Assembly: GCA_034505795.1 (NCBI GenBank)
Contig: JAPDQM010000001.1
Location: 38,775 to 102,774, forward strand
DNA: 64,000 nucleotides
Source of the DNA: Thermofontimicrobium_A sp034505795
GTDB taxonomy: Bacteria > Zhuqueibacterota > Zhuqueibacteria > Thermofontimicrobiales > Thermofontimicrobiaceae
Direction of reading: 5' to 3'
Position numbers and translations under genes: made by a program. The notes under the pieces are model-generated. The model ran no database searches. It had not been told where the DNA came from and saw only the letters and a list, made by a program, of their open reading frames with translations. Below are positions 46,289-54,431 of the stretch, piece after piece. Position 1 is the first letter of the stretch. Each line of letters begins with the position of its first letter.

Positions 46289-46684
46289 ATGAGACGCACA
46301 ATATTTTTGATTCTAATTTTCTTGCTGGTGCTGGCAATTTTGTACCTGGTCATTTTCCGGGCGGATATCTGGAAAAAAGCCTGGAACAAAATACTCATCG
46401 CCATTGCCGGACTATTTCCCTTTGGCCAGGCGCTGAATAAAAAATTGGCCGAGATTGATAAAGAGTTTGCCCGACGCCGGGAAGAAGAATCCACTTATCA
46501 AGCCAAAATGGCCGAGCGCCGGGACTATCTTGAGAAAGAGATCATCCGGCTGGAAAAAGAAATCACTTTGCTTGATAAAAAATACGAGCTGTTGGAAAAG
46601 CAGCGTTCGACCATCGTGGAGACGATCGAAGCGATGCCACGAGAAAAGCGGATCGAGCTGTTTCGCGAAGCATATGGCGAGTAA
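46289..46684 (+). CDS. Single-pass membrane protein with coiled coil, spanin-like
   Basis: A 131-residue protein: ATG at 46289 with AGGAGG 6 bases upstream. Residues 4-24 form one transmembrane helix, then a long basic/acidic coiled coil (about 49-115, KLAEIDKEFARRREEES... pattern) in the cytoplasm or periplasm. The architecture recalls inner-membrane spanins, which link inner and outer membranes during phage lysis, but similarity by sequence is not shown. 39 bases before the next gene. Confidence 0.55.
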   Translation: MRRTIFLILIFLLVLAILYLVIFRADIWKKAWNKILIAIAGLFPFGQALNKKLAEIDKEFARRREEESTYQAKMAERRDYLEKEIIRLEKEITLLDKKYELLEKQRSTIVETIEAMPREKRIELFREAYGE

Positions 46685-46723
46685 ATCCATTTGATAATCA
46701 ACCGGATAGATTAGGGAGTTGTC

Positions 46724-47155
46724 ATGAAAAAGATGGTTATCTTCATTCTTCTCGGCTTGATGGGGATCGGCCCATTGTGGGGCCAGGAGCGCTATCCCAA
46801 ATTCTATGAAACCGGCGCTCGCATCAATTTCGTGCCTGATGTCAATGTCTATGTTATTTCAGAAACCCAATTTAATAAAACGCTGGAGACCAAAGCGTTG
46901 CTGGATAATTGTGAACAGCGCTTGGACGTTTTGAAAATGAAAGTTGCCCAGCAGGATTCTATCATCGCGTTGTATCGTGCCAAGGAAGCCAACTACGATT
47001 CAACCTTGACCCATACTCGCCGCAATTTGGATTTAACCATGGGCGAGTCAGAGGCCTGTCAAAAGGAATTGGCGAAACAAAAGGTTTGCAAAAAGCGCCT
47101 GGCTGGAATTGCCGGATTGGAAGCGCTGGTATTGATACTGGTAATTGCCCTTTAA
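46724..47155 (+). CDS. Exported coiled-coil protein with C-terminal membrane helix
   Basis: A 143-residue protein: AGGGAG 7 bases before the ATG, signal peptide ending near PLWGQE, a heptad-rich stretch at about 45-125 with three Cys residues, and a final hydrophobic helix (127-143). It would span the periplasm anchored at the C-terminus. No recognisable family. Organised between two other small membrane proteins on the same strand. Confidence 0.55.
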   Translation: MKKMVIFILLGLMGIGPLWGQERYPKFYETGARINFVPDVNVYVISETQFNKTLETKALLDNCEQRLDVLKMKVAQQDSIIALYRAKEANYDSTLTHTRRNLDLTMGESEACQKELAKQKVCKKRLAGIAGLEALVLILVIAL

Positions 47156-47178
47156 TCTAAGTAGCTGAGGAGCTGGCT

Positions 47179-47685
47179 ATGCAATTGGAGCAAGATGATT
47201 TAAAGATGTTTTCACTCAATAGAAGCATTCGTTGGGGAGTGGCCGCCTTTTTTATGGCCATCCTCGTAGTCGCTTTTCTTATCATCCATAGTTACCTGCA
47301 CGGTACCGTTAAAGACGGCTTGAGCGGTTCATACCTAACCTTTGTCCTGACATTCATGATCGTTTGGTTCCTTGGGGTCATCTTTTTTATCATCTATCTG
47401 ATCATGAAATATGACCCGCAGCGGAATCCCGATAGTCCCTATCTGGGGGAGACCTTGAGCCTACCGCCAGGGGTGTTTCGGTCGATCATTACCCTGACCT
47501 TGTTGATTGCAGTGGTGTTGCTGGAAGGCTATGCGATCACGAACATCGAACAGCATGAGCAGATTCAGAAGGTGCTCGACCCTCTGTTCACCGCTTTCCA
47601 ACTGATGATTGCCTTCTACTTCGGAACGAAAATGGTGGATATGATTAGCGGCAAAGGCAAGCAAGAGACGCCACCCAAAGGCTAA
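47179..47685 (+). CDS. Four-helix membrane protein, possible holin-like
   Basis: A 168-residue protein with GAGGAG 7 bases upstream. Predicted membrane helices: 19-38, 53-76, 100-120 and 134-154, with a basic C-terminal tail (SGKGKQETPPKG). Small size, several helices and a charged tail suit a holin or another pore-forming protein, and the gene lies next to a muramidase. The evidence is structural only; an unrelated membrane protein is equally possible. Confidence 0.55.
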   Translation: MQLEQDDLKMFSLNRSIRWGVAAFFMAILVVAFLIIHSYLHGTVKDGLSGSYLTFVLTFMIVWFLGVIFFIIYLIMKYDPQRNPDSPYLGETLSLPPGVFRSIITLTLLIAVVLLEGYAITNIEQHEQIQKVLDPLFTAFQLMIAFYFGTKMVDMISGKGKQETPPKG

Positions 47686-47861
47686 ACTGCGGGGGCATAT
47701 TGCTTCAGCATGGGTAGCAGCCTCATTTTGAGCGAAGAAGAAAGCCTAATCATAGGTCGAAGTCGTGGCGCGGAAGACTACCCATCCTTTTCTTGATGAC
47801 AACCAGGCCATTTCACTAATTCTGAAGAGGCGATTCACTTAACTGAAAACAGGAGGCCAAT

Positions 47862-48179
47862 GTGTTGACCAAAATTTTGGAAGTGCATTCGGTATCCATC
47901 GAACCGGTGAAAAAGAATCCCTCGCAGTTCAAGATTACCGCGGCCGGTCTGGTAACTACCGGTGGCTGGAACGAGCCGCGGCTGATTCCCTACTCGTATT
48001 TGAATCCGCCGCCCGATGGCATTTACGATTTTGATTTCGTCGCCGAAGCCCCGGACCCGAAGGATGTGGTGACCATGGTGATGACCAAAATCAATGTCGA
48101 CTTTATCTGGGAGAAGCAGCCAGCCGAACTGAACGGTGTTCGAGTCCATGCTTCCAAAAATTGGATGGTTGCACCATAG
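47862..48179 (+). CDS. Small uncharacterised beta-rich protein
   Basis: A 105-residue protein starting with GTG at 47862, five bases after AGGAGG. Motif segments SIEPVKKNPSQFKITAAG, TGGWNEPRLIPY, PPPDGIYDFDFVAEAP suggest a compact beta-sandwich. The pattern TGGW-P-L-PPPDGIYDFDF recurs in uncharacterised bacterial proteins by my recollection. Separated by 176 bases from the preceding gene, so it might be independent of the lysis-like set. Confidence 0.6.
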   Translation: MLTKILEVHSVSIEPVKKNPSQFKITAAGLVTTGGWNEPRLIPYSYLNPPPDGIYDFDFVAEAPDPKDVVTMVMTKINVDFIWEKQPAELNGVRVHASKNWMVAP

Positions 48180-48375
48180 GCTTTATTCCGTAACTTGGCA
48201 ATCGACTGATTTCAAGTAAGGTGCGTTCACGAGGGCAATCTGGGATGAGTATTTTAGATTTGCTCTTCGTTTGATCATTCATCTGCATGTTGCGCCGAGA
48301 TTCTATTTGAAGCCTGCCGGTCATGGGCTTCGATTCGGTCTGGCCTCAAAGCTCCCATCCGCGCGGCGCAAATTC

Positions 48376-49170
48376 TTACCTCAATTGTTGTCCAAAAATT
48401 CCAGCAATAAACCATTTTTGAAAGAAGAGGAAAAGCACTACCGGCGGCAGCAGCACCAACGTTCCCGCTGCCGTCAAACCTCCCCAATAGGTGCCCCAGC
48501 TTCCCAAAAATGACAATATTCCTTGCGGTAGAACCCGAAGTGATTGGGAACTGGTTAAGGCAAAGGCATAGAGATAGCTGTTCCAGGAATTGATGAAGAC
48601 AAAAACGGCTACAGCCACAATGCCTGGTCCGATCATTGGTAAAACAATTCGAAAGATGACTCCCCAACGTGTGCAGCCATCCAGACAAGCTGCTTCCTCC
48701 ATTTCGACTGGATTTCCTAAAATGAAATTTCGAATCATCCAAACTGCCAGGGGAATATTAAATACCACGTTGGCTATGATCACCGCAGCCAGGGTATTGT
48801 ATAGTCGGAGCTGTTGAAAATAAGAGACCAATGGCACCAGAATGGCCACCGGCGGTAGTAGCGGCAGAATCAGCAGCAAAGCCCCTAATTTTTGCCCCTG
48901 AAATTTTAATCTCGCCAGTGCATAGCCGCCAGTCACGGCCACTGCTACGGTAAGCATGATCGACGCCAGCGAGACTATCAGGCTATTCCTCAAATAAAAA
49001 TAGAACTCAGGTCGTGCCATCAACGCCTGGTAATGGCTGAGCGTCAGATGGGTGGGAATCAAGCGAGTATCGAACCGTTCTGCCAACGATGTCCGCAAAC
49101 CCCAGATAAATGGAAACAAGATAAAGCTTAAAAAGAAAAACTGGAACAGTGCTGCAAATAGTTTTTTCAT
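48376..49170 (-). CDS. Sugar ABC-transporter permease, MalG type
   Basis: A 264-residue inner-membrane protein with six predicted helices and the ATPase-contact EAA loop (EEAACLDGCTRWGVIFRIVLP), of the carbohydrate-uptake CUT1 MalG family. Start at 49170 is the ATG that begins the amphipathic N-terminus; the ribosome site is poor. It follows the MalF-type gene by 250 bases on the same strand. No ATP-binding subunit is present in the window, so a shared MsmX-like ATPase must be encoded elsewhere. Confidence 0.9.
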   Translation of the reverse strand: MKKLFAALFQFFFLSFILFPFIWGLRTSLAERFDTRLIPTHLTLSHYQALMARPEFYFYLRNSLIVSLASIMLTVAVAVTGGYALARLKFQGQKLGALLLILPLLPPVAILVPLVSYFQQLRLYNTLAAVIIANVVFNIPLAVWMIRNFILGNPVEMEEAACLDGCTRWGVIFRIVLPMIGPGIVAVAVFVFINSWNSYLYAFALTSSQSLRVLPQGILSFLGSWGTYWGGLTAAGTLVLLPPVVLFLFFQKWFIAGIFGQQLR

Positions 49171-49420
49171 TGTGGCAACCAATCTGACTTGTTTCAAACT
49201 GTATTCCGCAAAGAACTAATTCAAACTAGTTTCTGCTGCAAAAATGGAAATCAACAGAGACGATGTCATTCCTGTTTTGATAATTTTGCAACAAGACAAT
49301 TAAAATTTCAAAAACTCTACTGGTATATCATCAAAATCACCAGTCCCACATCCCACTTTAGCCATATCCCATTTCCCTCATCCCCATAAATCCAATGATG
49401 GCTATTAACGACCATTGCGC

Positions 49421-50287
49421 CTATTTCCTTTCGGTCAGTCGGGCATAGGTCACCATGAACACCAGGCCAATTAGCAGCAATAATACGCCAATGGTGGCTC
49501 CGCTGTTCAGATCGAAATTCAGGAACGATTCCTTGAACAGTCGTACCGCCATAACCTCGGTGCTGTATCCCGGTCCTCCTTCGGTCATCGCATAGACGGT
49601 TTCGGCATCCTGTAACGTCCACAGCGTGATGGTTAGCAGCACAATCATCAGATGGATCTTGGTAAGCGGCACGGTTATGCGAAAAAACTGTTTCCACCAA
49701 CCCGCGCCATCCACCATGGCAGCTTCATAAAGCTCGTTGGGGATCATGGCCATGCCCGCAGCCAGAAACAACGTCATGAATGGCAAAGAACGCCAGACGC
49801 TATGCAAGATGATGACAGCCATAGCGCCTACGGGATCGGCCAGCATCACCTGCGGCTGGCCGGTTATTTTTTCAGCCAGCAGACAGAGCGGTCCTATGGT
49901 GGGGTCTACGAGCGATCGGAAGAGGACCGAACTGACGATGGGCGCCACGACCCAGGGCAACAGGAATACCCCGCGCAAGAGCGTCGTTCCTCGCATTTTG
50001 CTGGTAATCAGCCAGGCCAGGCTATACGCAATGGGTAGACAGAGGCTGACATTACCCACCACATAGATCAGCGAGAGCTGCAAATTGTTTAAAAATCGCC
50101 CTTCTGTGAGCAGCAGCCAATAGTTCCTGAAACCTACAAATTGGGTAGCGCCCGAGAGGCTCGTCTTGTAGAAACTCATCACCAGCCCAGAGATCATGGG
50201 CGAGATGAGAAACACTGCAATTAAGATGAGAGTGGGAGAAAGAAAGCCATAGGCCTCGAGTTCTTGTGATAGCCTGCGGTTGTGCAT
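49421..50287 (-). CDS. Sugar ABC-transporter permease, MalF type
   Basis: A 288-residue inner-membrane protein of the CUT1 family with the conserved EAA motif in NELYEAAMVDGAGWWKQFF and GPGYSTEVMAVRLF near the end. Pairs with the MalG-type permease downstream and the binding protein upstream (73-base gap). The short N-terminus without the extra MalF periplasmic domain resembles Gram-positive and FCB sugar permeases. Confidence 0.92.
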   Translation of the reverse strand: MHNRRLSQELEAYGFLSPTLILIAVFLISPMISGLVMSFYKTSLSGATQFVGFRNYWLLLTEGRFLNNLQLSLIYVVGNVSLCLPIAYSLAWLITSKMRGTTLLRGVFLLPWVVAPIVSSVLFRSLVDPTIGPLCLLAEKITGQPQVMLADPVGAMAVIILHSVWRSLPFMTLFLAAGMAMIPNELYEAAMVDGAGWWKQFFRITVPLTKIHLMIVLLTITLWTLQDAETVYAMTEGGPGYSTEVMAVRLFKESFLNFDLNSGATIGVLLLLIGLVFMVTYARLTERK

Positions 50288-50360
50288 AGCGAATTGTTAA
50301 CCTCGAACAAATTCCAGAATCTAAGATTCAATGTCTAAAATTCAACATTTAAAGTCAGCA

Positions 50361-51698
50361 TCATTCTCCTGCATAGCGGATATTGTAAGCCCGCTGGAAT
50401 TTCTGGAGTGTCTGTTCAATTGGTGCTTGTTTGACCAAAATTTCTTGCAGCGCAGCGGCCACGGCGTTAGCCAGCTCTTCATAATGAGCGGTAGCTGGCA
50501 TGGAACGACCTTTGCGGGTTGCTTCGAACCAGATGCGATAAAAATCGTTTTGATACTCGGGTTTCTGCCAGTTCGATAGGTGCGACGGCAATCCTCCATC
50601 CGGAAAAGCTGCCAGTGCGTCCGGCTGGATTATATTTTCGATGAATTGAACACTGGCGATAGGGTCTCTGGTGAGTGCATGGACCGAGATGGTCCAGGCA
50701 TTGGTGAATTGCGCCTGCACGGCTGTTGGTGTCAAGAAAAGGCCGATACGAGTCATCCGCGCTTGCGGCGTCGGTGGAAAACAGTCCTCGACCAGTCCCT
50801 TTTCCTGCAGCGCCTGAATCCAATAGCTACCCCAGCCCCAGGCCATGGCAAACTTGCCGTCTAAAAAGGGCCGCAAGACCACGTCATCCATGGTGCCGCT
50901 GACCACCCAGCGGGGAGTCACCTGATAGGTGTTGATCAAATCGCTGAGAAACCGGGCAGCCTGAAAACCTGCGGGCGAGGCAAAAGCAGCTTGCTTGGTT
51001 TCCTCGTCCCACAAGGTACCGCCAAAATGCCAGAGCAATGGCGCAAACGTCAGCTCGATAGTGGCCCGAGAGGGCCCAAAATAAATACCTAAACCCCACA
51101 CGTCAATCTTACCGTCTCCATCCGTATCGCGTGTCAAGCGGCGGGCGTATTCTATTAATTCCTCCAACGTTCGAGGTGGGCGATCGGGATCGAGACCGGC
51201 CGCTACGAACATATCCCGGTAATAGATGCATAGTCGCGTGTGAGCGCCCAGGGGAATGCCAATCAATTTTCCTTGTTGTTGACAGGCCTGCCAGACCGGA
51301 TTCCAGGAAAATTCAGCGACTTCGTCGGCACGCCAGTTGAGGTATGGTGCCAGGTCCAGCAGATCACCGATCACTGCGTGTTTGGGCAAAAACTGCGGCG
51401 AAGTAATCACCACATCATGCCGGATGCCGGCGCGAAAATCTGCCATAATCTTCGTATCGATCTGATCCCACTTGACCTGTTCCAATTCCAACTCCAGGCC
51501 TGGGTGAGCTTGTTGGAATTGGGCCAATCGCTGATTGATCCAATCCATATTTATCTGGCCGCTTAAGCCTGAAAATGGATCATAGATATGGGTGAAGCTG
51601 AGTGATGGCTTTTGGGAGCGCTGACAGCAGATAAACACGCTCAAAACGATGATAGAAATCCACCAGAAAACCTTTTGCGGATAATCGATCTCCATCAT
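50361..51698 (-). CDS. Sugar-binding ABC lipoprotein
   Basis: A 445-residue extracellular solute-binding protein (family 1). The N-terminal signal has FICC, a probable lipobox-like Cys pair, then typical LDLAPYLNW, GKLIGIPLGAHTRLCIYYR and TLEELIEYARRLTRDTDGDGKIDVWGL segments. Its ATG overlaps the TGA of the upstream M48 peptidase gene (51695-51698, ATGA), so translation is coupled. Ligand is probably an oligosaccharide. Downstream come the two permeases. Confidence 0.9.
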   Translation of the reverse strand: MMEIDYPQKVFWWISIIVLSVFICCQRSQKPSLSFTHIYDPFSGLSGQINMDWINQRLAQFQQAHPGLELELEQVKWDQIDTKIMADFRAGIRHDVVITSPQFLPKHAVIGDLLDLAPYLNWRADEVAEFSWNPVWQACQQQGKLIGIPLGAHTRLCIYYRDMFVAAGLDPDRPPRTLEELIEYARRLTRDTDGDGKIDVWGLGIYFGPSRATIELTFAPLLWHFGGTLWDEETKQAAFASPAGFQAARFLSDLINTYQVTPRWVVSGTMDDVVLRPFLDGKFAMAWGWGSYWIQALQEKGLVEDCFPPTPQARMTRIGLFLTPTAVQAQFTNAWTISVHALTRDPIASVQFIENIIQPDALAAFPDGGLPSHLSNWQKPEYQNDFYRIWFEATRKGRSMPATAHYEELANAVAAALQEILVKQAPIEQTLQKFQRAYNIRYAGE

Positions 51699-52966
51699 GC
51701 GGCTGGCTCCTGTTCCTGTGGTTTCAGTTGTTTCAAACGTTCCAACCGCTGTACAATGGGCGGATGGGAATAATACAATTTGGCATAAAGCGGATGGGGA
51801 TGCAAATTCGATAGATTGTCTTTGGATAGCTTGATCAGCGCGCTGACTATGGCATCGGGAGAACCCATTAAATCTACGGCCATCTGGTCAGCCTCGTATT
51901 CCCGTTTGCGACCAAAGTAACTGCTGATGGGCGCCAGCGGAAAAGAGAGCAGACTCCCAATAAATCCAAGCAGGACCAATTTCGCAAAGAGCGTTTCCGG
52001 CTGGATTTGGAACATTCGGGTCAGCCAATCGGTCTGCAGAATCCGAAATGAAATGTAGATGCTGACAAAGCCCATGGCCTCGGAAAGCAGGATCTGTTTC
52101 AGAATATGCTTCTTCTTCCAATGGCCAGCTTCGTGAGCCAGAACGGCCATAATTTCATCATGGCTCAATTTCTGGAGCAGCGTATCGTAAAGTATAATCC
52201 GTTTGACCTTACCGATTCCGGTGAAATAGGCGTTGCTATGTTTGCTGCGTTTGGACGCATCGATCTGAAAAACGCGGCTGATTTTGATGTCGATTTTCTG
52301 GAACATCTGCTTGATTTTTTCCTCGAGGCCCTCGTACTCAGTGATGGGCGTGAATTTGTTGAAGAGCGGCTCGATGACGTAAGGCGAAATATACATCACA
52401 AATAGGCTGAATAATAGGAAAAATGCCCAAAGCCAGAGCCACCATAAATGAGGGCTAATTTGAATGAGCCAAAACCCGACGCCGCCGGTGATCAGCAAAA
52501 GAACGACCGAAATGACAAACGATTTGAAAAAATCGGCGATCCAGAGCCGCGGGGTGGTCGTATTGAAACCATATTTGTTTTCGATCTTAAAGGTACTATA
52601 TAGATCAAAGGGAATATCGATGATCGTGGCTGCCAGATCCAGGAAAAAGAAAAAGAGAATTCCGGCAAGAATAAACGGAAAGTCAAAGCTGTGAATCCAT
52701 TGATTATATCTGGCCAGAATGCCACCGAAGAGGAACCCAAGCACGAGCACATTATTAAAAATCGATTCAATGTATCCAAAGCGACTGTGCTCAAAGATAT
52801 AATCGCTGGTGCGTTTCAATAATTCGCCATCGATATACCCTTCGAAAGGCGCCGGAATTTGATGACCATTTCGCTTTAAATAATTCAGGTTCAAAAACTT
52901 CATCCAATAGCCAAAAGCCATAAACAGCAAATAAATCACAAATACGATAATCATGAAATCGGTCAT
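51695..52966 (-). CDS. M48-family membrane metallopeptidase (Ste24/CAAX-protease-like)
   Basis: A 423-residue integral-membrane zinc peptidase. Start at 52966 (MTDFMIIVFVIY) chosen from GGAG 10 bases upstream. Multiple transmembrane helices flank the catalytic motif LAHEAGHWKKKH, and a later EYEADQMAVDL supplies the third zinc ligand. Length and the N-terminal helices match Ste24/CAAX-type M48A enzymes; in bacteria these degrade membrane or secreted proteins. It lies 20 bases after menG and overlaps the binding-protein gene by 4 bases. Confidence 0.9.
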   Translation of the reverse strand: MTDFMIIVFVIYLLFMAFGYWMKFLNLNYLKRNGHQIPAPFEGYIDGELLKRTSDYIFEHSRFGYIESIFNNVLVLGFLFGGILARYNQWIHSFDFPFILAGILFFFFLDLAATIIDIPFDLYSTFKIENKYGFNTTTPRLWIADFFKSFVISVVLLLITGGVGFWLIQISPHLWWLWLWAFFLLFSLFVMYISPYVIEPLFNKFTPITEYEGLEEKIKQMFQKIDIKISRVFQIDASKRSKHSNAYFTGIGKVKRIILYDTLLQKLSHDEIMAVLAHEAGHWKKKHILKQILLSEAMGFVSIYISFRILQTDWLTRMFQIQPETLFAKLVLLGFIGSLLSFPLAPISSYFGRKREYEADQMAVDLMGSPDAIVSALIKLSKDNLSNLHPHPLYAKLYYSHPPIVQRLERLKQLKPQEQEPAA

Positions 52967-52986
52967 GTCCTGCATACTCCTGTGGT

Positions 52987-53730
52987 TTATTTGGTCGCAA
53001 CATGAATGGCCACATTCCCAAACATGACGGGATAGTGCTGCACCTGTCGCCAACCAGCACGACGGATAAGCTGGTCTAATTCAGTGGCGGTATAAAAATT
53101 TTCAATGGACAGGGGCAGGTAGGAATAGGCGTCGGGAAATGAGGTGAGCCATCTGCCCAGTCGCGGAATGATGTGCCGAAAATAAAAGCCAAATATTTTT
53201 CGTAATATGGAGTTGCTCTGTTTCACCATTTCTAACGAAGCGACTTTCCCACCGGGCCGGGTAACCCGATAGAGTTCAGTAAAAACATGTTCGACATTGA
53301 TTACATTCCGCAGTGCGAACGCAGTGAACGCACCATCAATGGATTCGTCAGCCAGCGGCAGTTGCATGGCATCACCCTGGACCCAATGGAGCCGGGGGTG
53401 ACCATTTAATTTTTCTTTGGCCAGTGTCAAAAAAGGTGGGCAGAAATCCACACCAACAAACGAAGCGGACGGCAGATATTGTCGAGCCGCCAGAATCATG
53501 TCCCCCGTGCCGGTGGCCAGGTCCAACAAACATCCGCTGGGGTTAAACTGCGCTCGCCGGATCGTTTTGCGGCGCCAGCTCATATCCAGCCCGAGCGACA
53601 TCACACGGTTCATCCGATCATAGTGCTCGGGTAGGGCAGAAAAAAGGTTCAGGACATATTGCCGCTTTTCGGCAGCCGTCTCAAAACGGCCAGCAAAGGG
53701 ATTGGATGGCAAGTCATTTTTTGAATTCAT
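52987..53730 (-). CDS. ubiE: Demethylmenaquinone methyltransferase UbiE/MenG
   Basis: A 247-residue SAM-dependent C-methyltransferase completing menaquinone (or ubiquinone) synthesis. Motifs: FSALPEHYDRMNRVMSLGLD at the N-terminus, LDLATGTGDMILAA as the SAM-binding motif I, VGVDFCPPFLTLA, and FALRNVINVEHVFTELYRVTRPGG. These are diagnostic. It starts the run menG-M48-ABC importer. The ribosome site is not recognisable. Confidence 0.95.
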   Translation of the reverse strand: MNSKNDLPSNPFAGRFETAAEKRQYVLNLFSALPEHYDRMNRVMSLGLDMSWRRKTIRRAQFNPSGCLLDLATGTGDMILAARQYLPSASFVGVDFCPPFLTLAKEKLNGHPRLHWVQGDAMQLPLADESIDGAFTAFALRNVINVEHVFTELYRVTRPGGKVASLEMVKQSNSILRKIFGFYFRHIIPRLGRWLTSFPDAYSYLPLSIENFYTATELDQLIRRAGWRQVQHYPVMFGNVAIHVATK

Positions 53731-53940
53731 AAGCAATGGATTGATTTCTGAAATCGGATTGGATCGGCAATTGCATTCATTTATAGGTTAATATTCATTC
53801 ATCGCTACGTAACTCGCCAAAGTAATAGCATTCACGCGGCGATCAAGATTGTCAGCCAACCAGCAATTATTTCTCCTGGTTGCCTCTATTCGACTGACTG
53901 TAATTTTTGGTGATGGCAAAATTGACCATGAGATAATGGA

Positions 53941-54426
53941 TTAAATGATCGATAATTGTTTTATCTTTTCAACAACCACCGAGGTGGATACGCCGGGTAC
54001 CATCGGTAGCAGTACAATTCGGCCGCCATAGGCTTCCACTGCCCGGCGTTCGGTTTGATCAATCGTATCAATGGTATAATCCCCACCTTTGATATAAAAA
54101 TCAGGCTGCAATGTTCGGATGTAATCAATGGGACTGGGCTCATCGAAGATGATGATGTGATCCACATATTCGATAGCCGCCAGTACCCGTGCACGGTCGG
54201 CCTGCGAAAAGATGGGGCGCAGTTCGCCCTTTAGCTTTTTCACAGAAACATCGCTGTTCAGCCCTACGATTAGCAGATCGGCATAGCTTTTGGATTTTTC
54301 CAGATAATCCACATGCCCTACATGGATGATGTCGAAGCAGCCATTGGTCCAGGCGATTTTGTTGCCTGTTGATCTGGCTTTTTGCATCAACTGGAGCAAC
54401 TGTTGAAATGTGATTACTTTGTTCAT
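53941..54426 (-). CDS. rfaE2: RfaE2-type heptose 1-phosphate adenylyltransferase
   Basis: A 161-residue single-domain nucleotidyltransferase that activates D-glycero-D-manno-heptose 1-phosphate with ATP. The fingerprint TNGCFDIIHVGHVDYLEKSK contains the HxGH motif, and LNSDVSVKKLKGE, IKGGDYTID and a VPGVSTS ending agree with RfaE2. It is separated by only 5 bases from the fusion gene upstream. In bifunctional HldE this domain is fused to the kinase, whereas here it is stand-alone. Confidence 0.9.
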   Translation of the reverse strand: MNKVITFQQLLQLMQKARSTGNKIAWTNGCFDIIHVGHVDYLEKSKSYADLLIVGLNSDVSVKKLKGELRPIFSQADRARVLAAIEYVDHIIIFDEPSPIDYIRTLQPDFYIKGGDYTIDTIDQTERRAVEAYGGRIVLLPMVPGVSTSVVVEKIKQLSII

Positions 54427-54431
54427 GGAGA

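Noticed and set aside
44537..48179. Prophage remnant
   Set aside because: No integrase, terminase, capsid, tail or repeat-flanked boundary is present, and composition does not shift visibly; only lysis-like functions are present.
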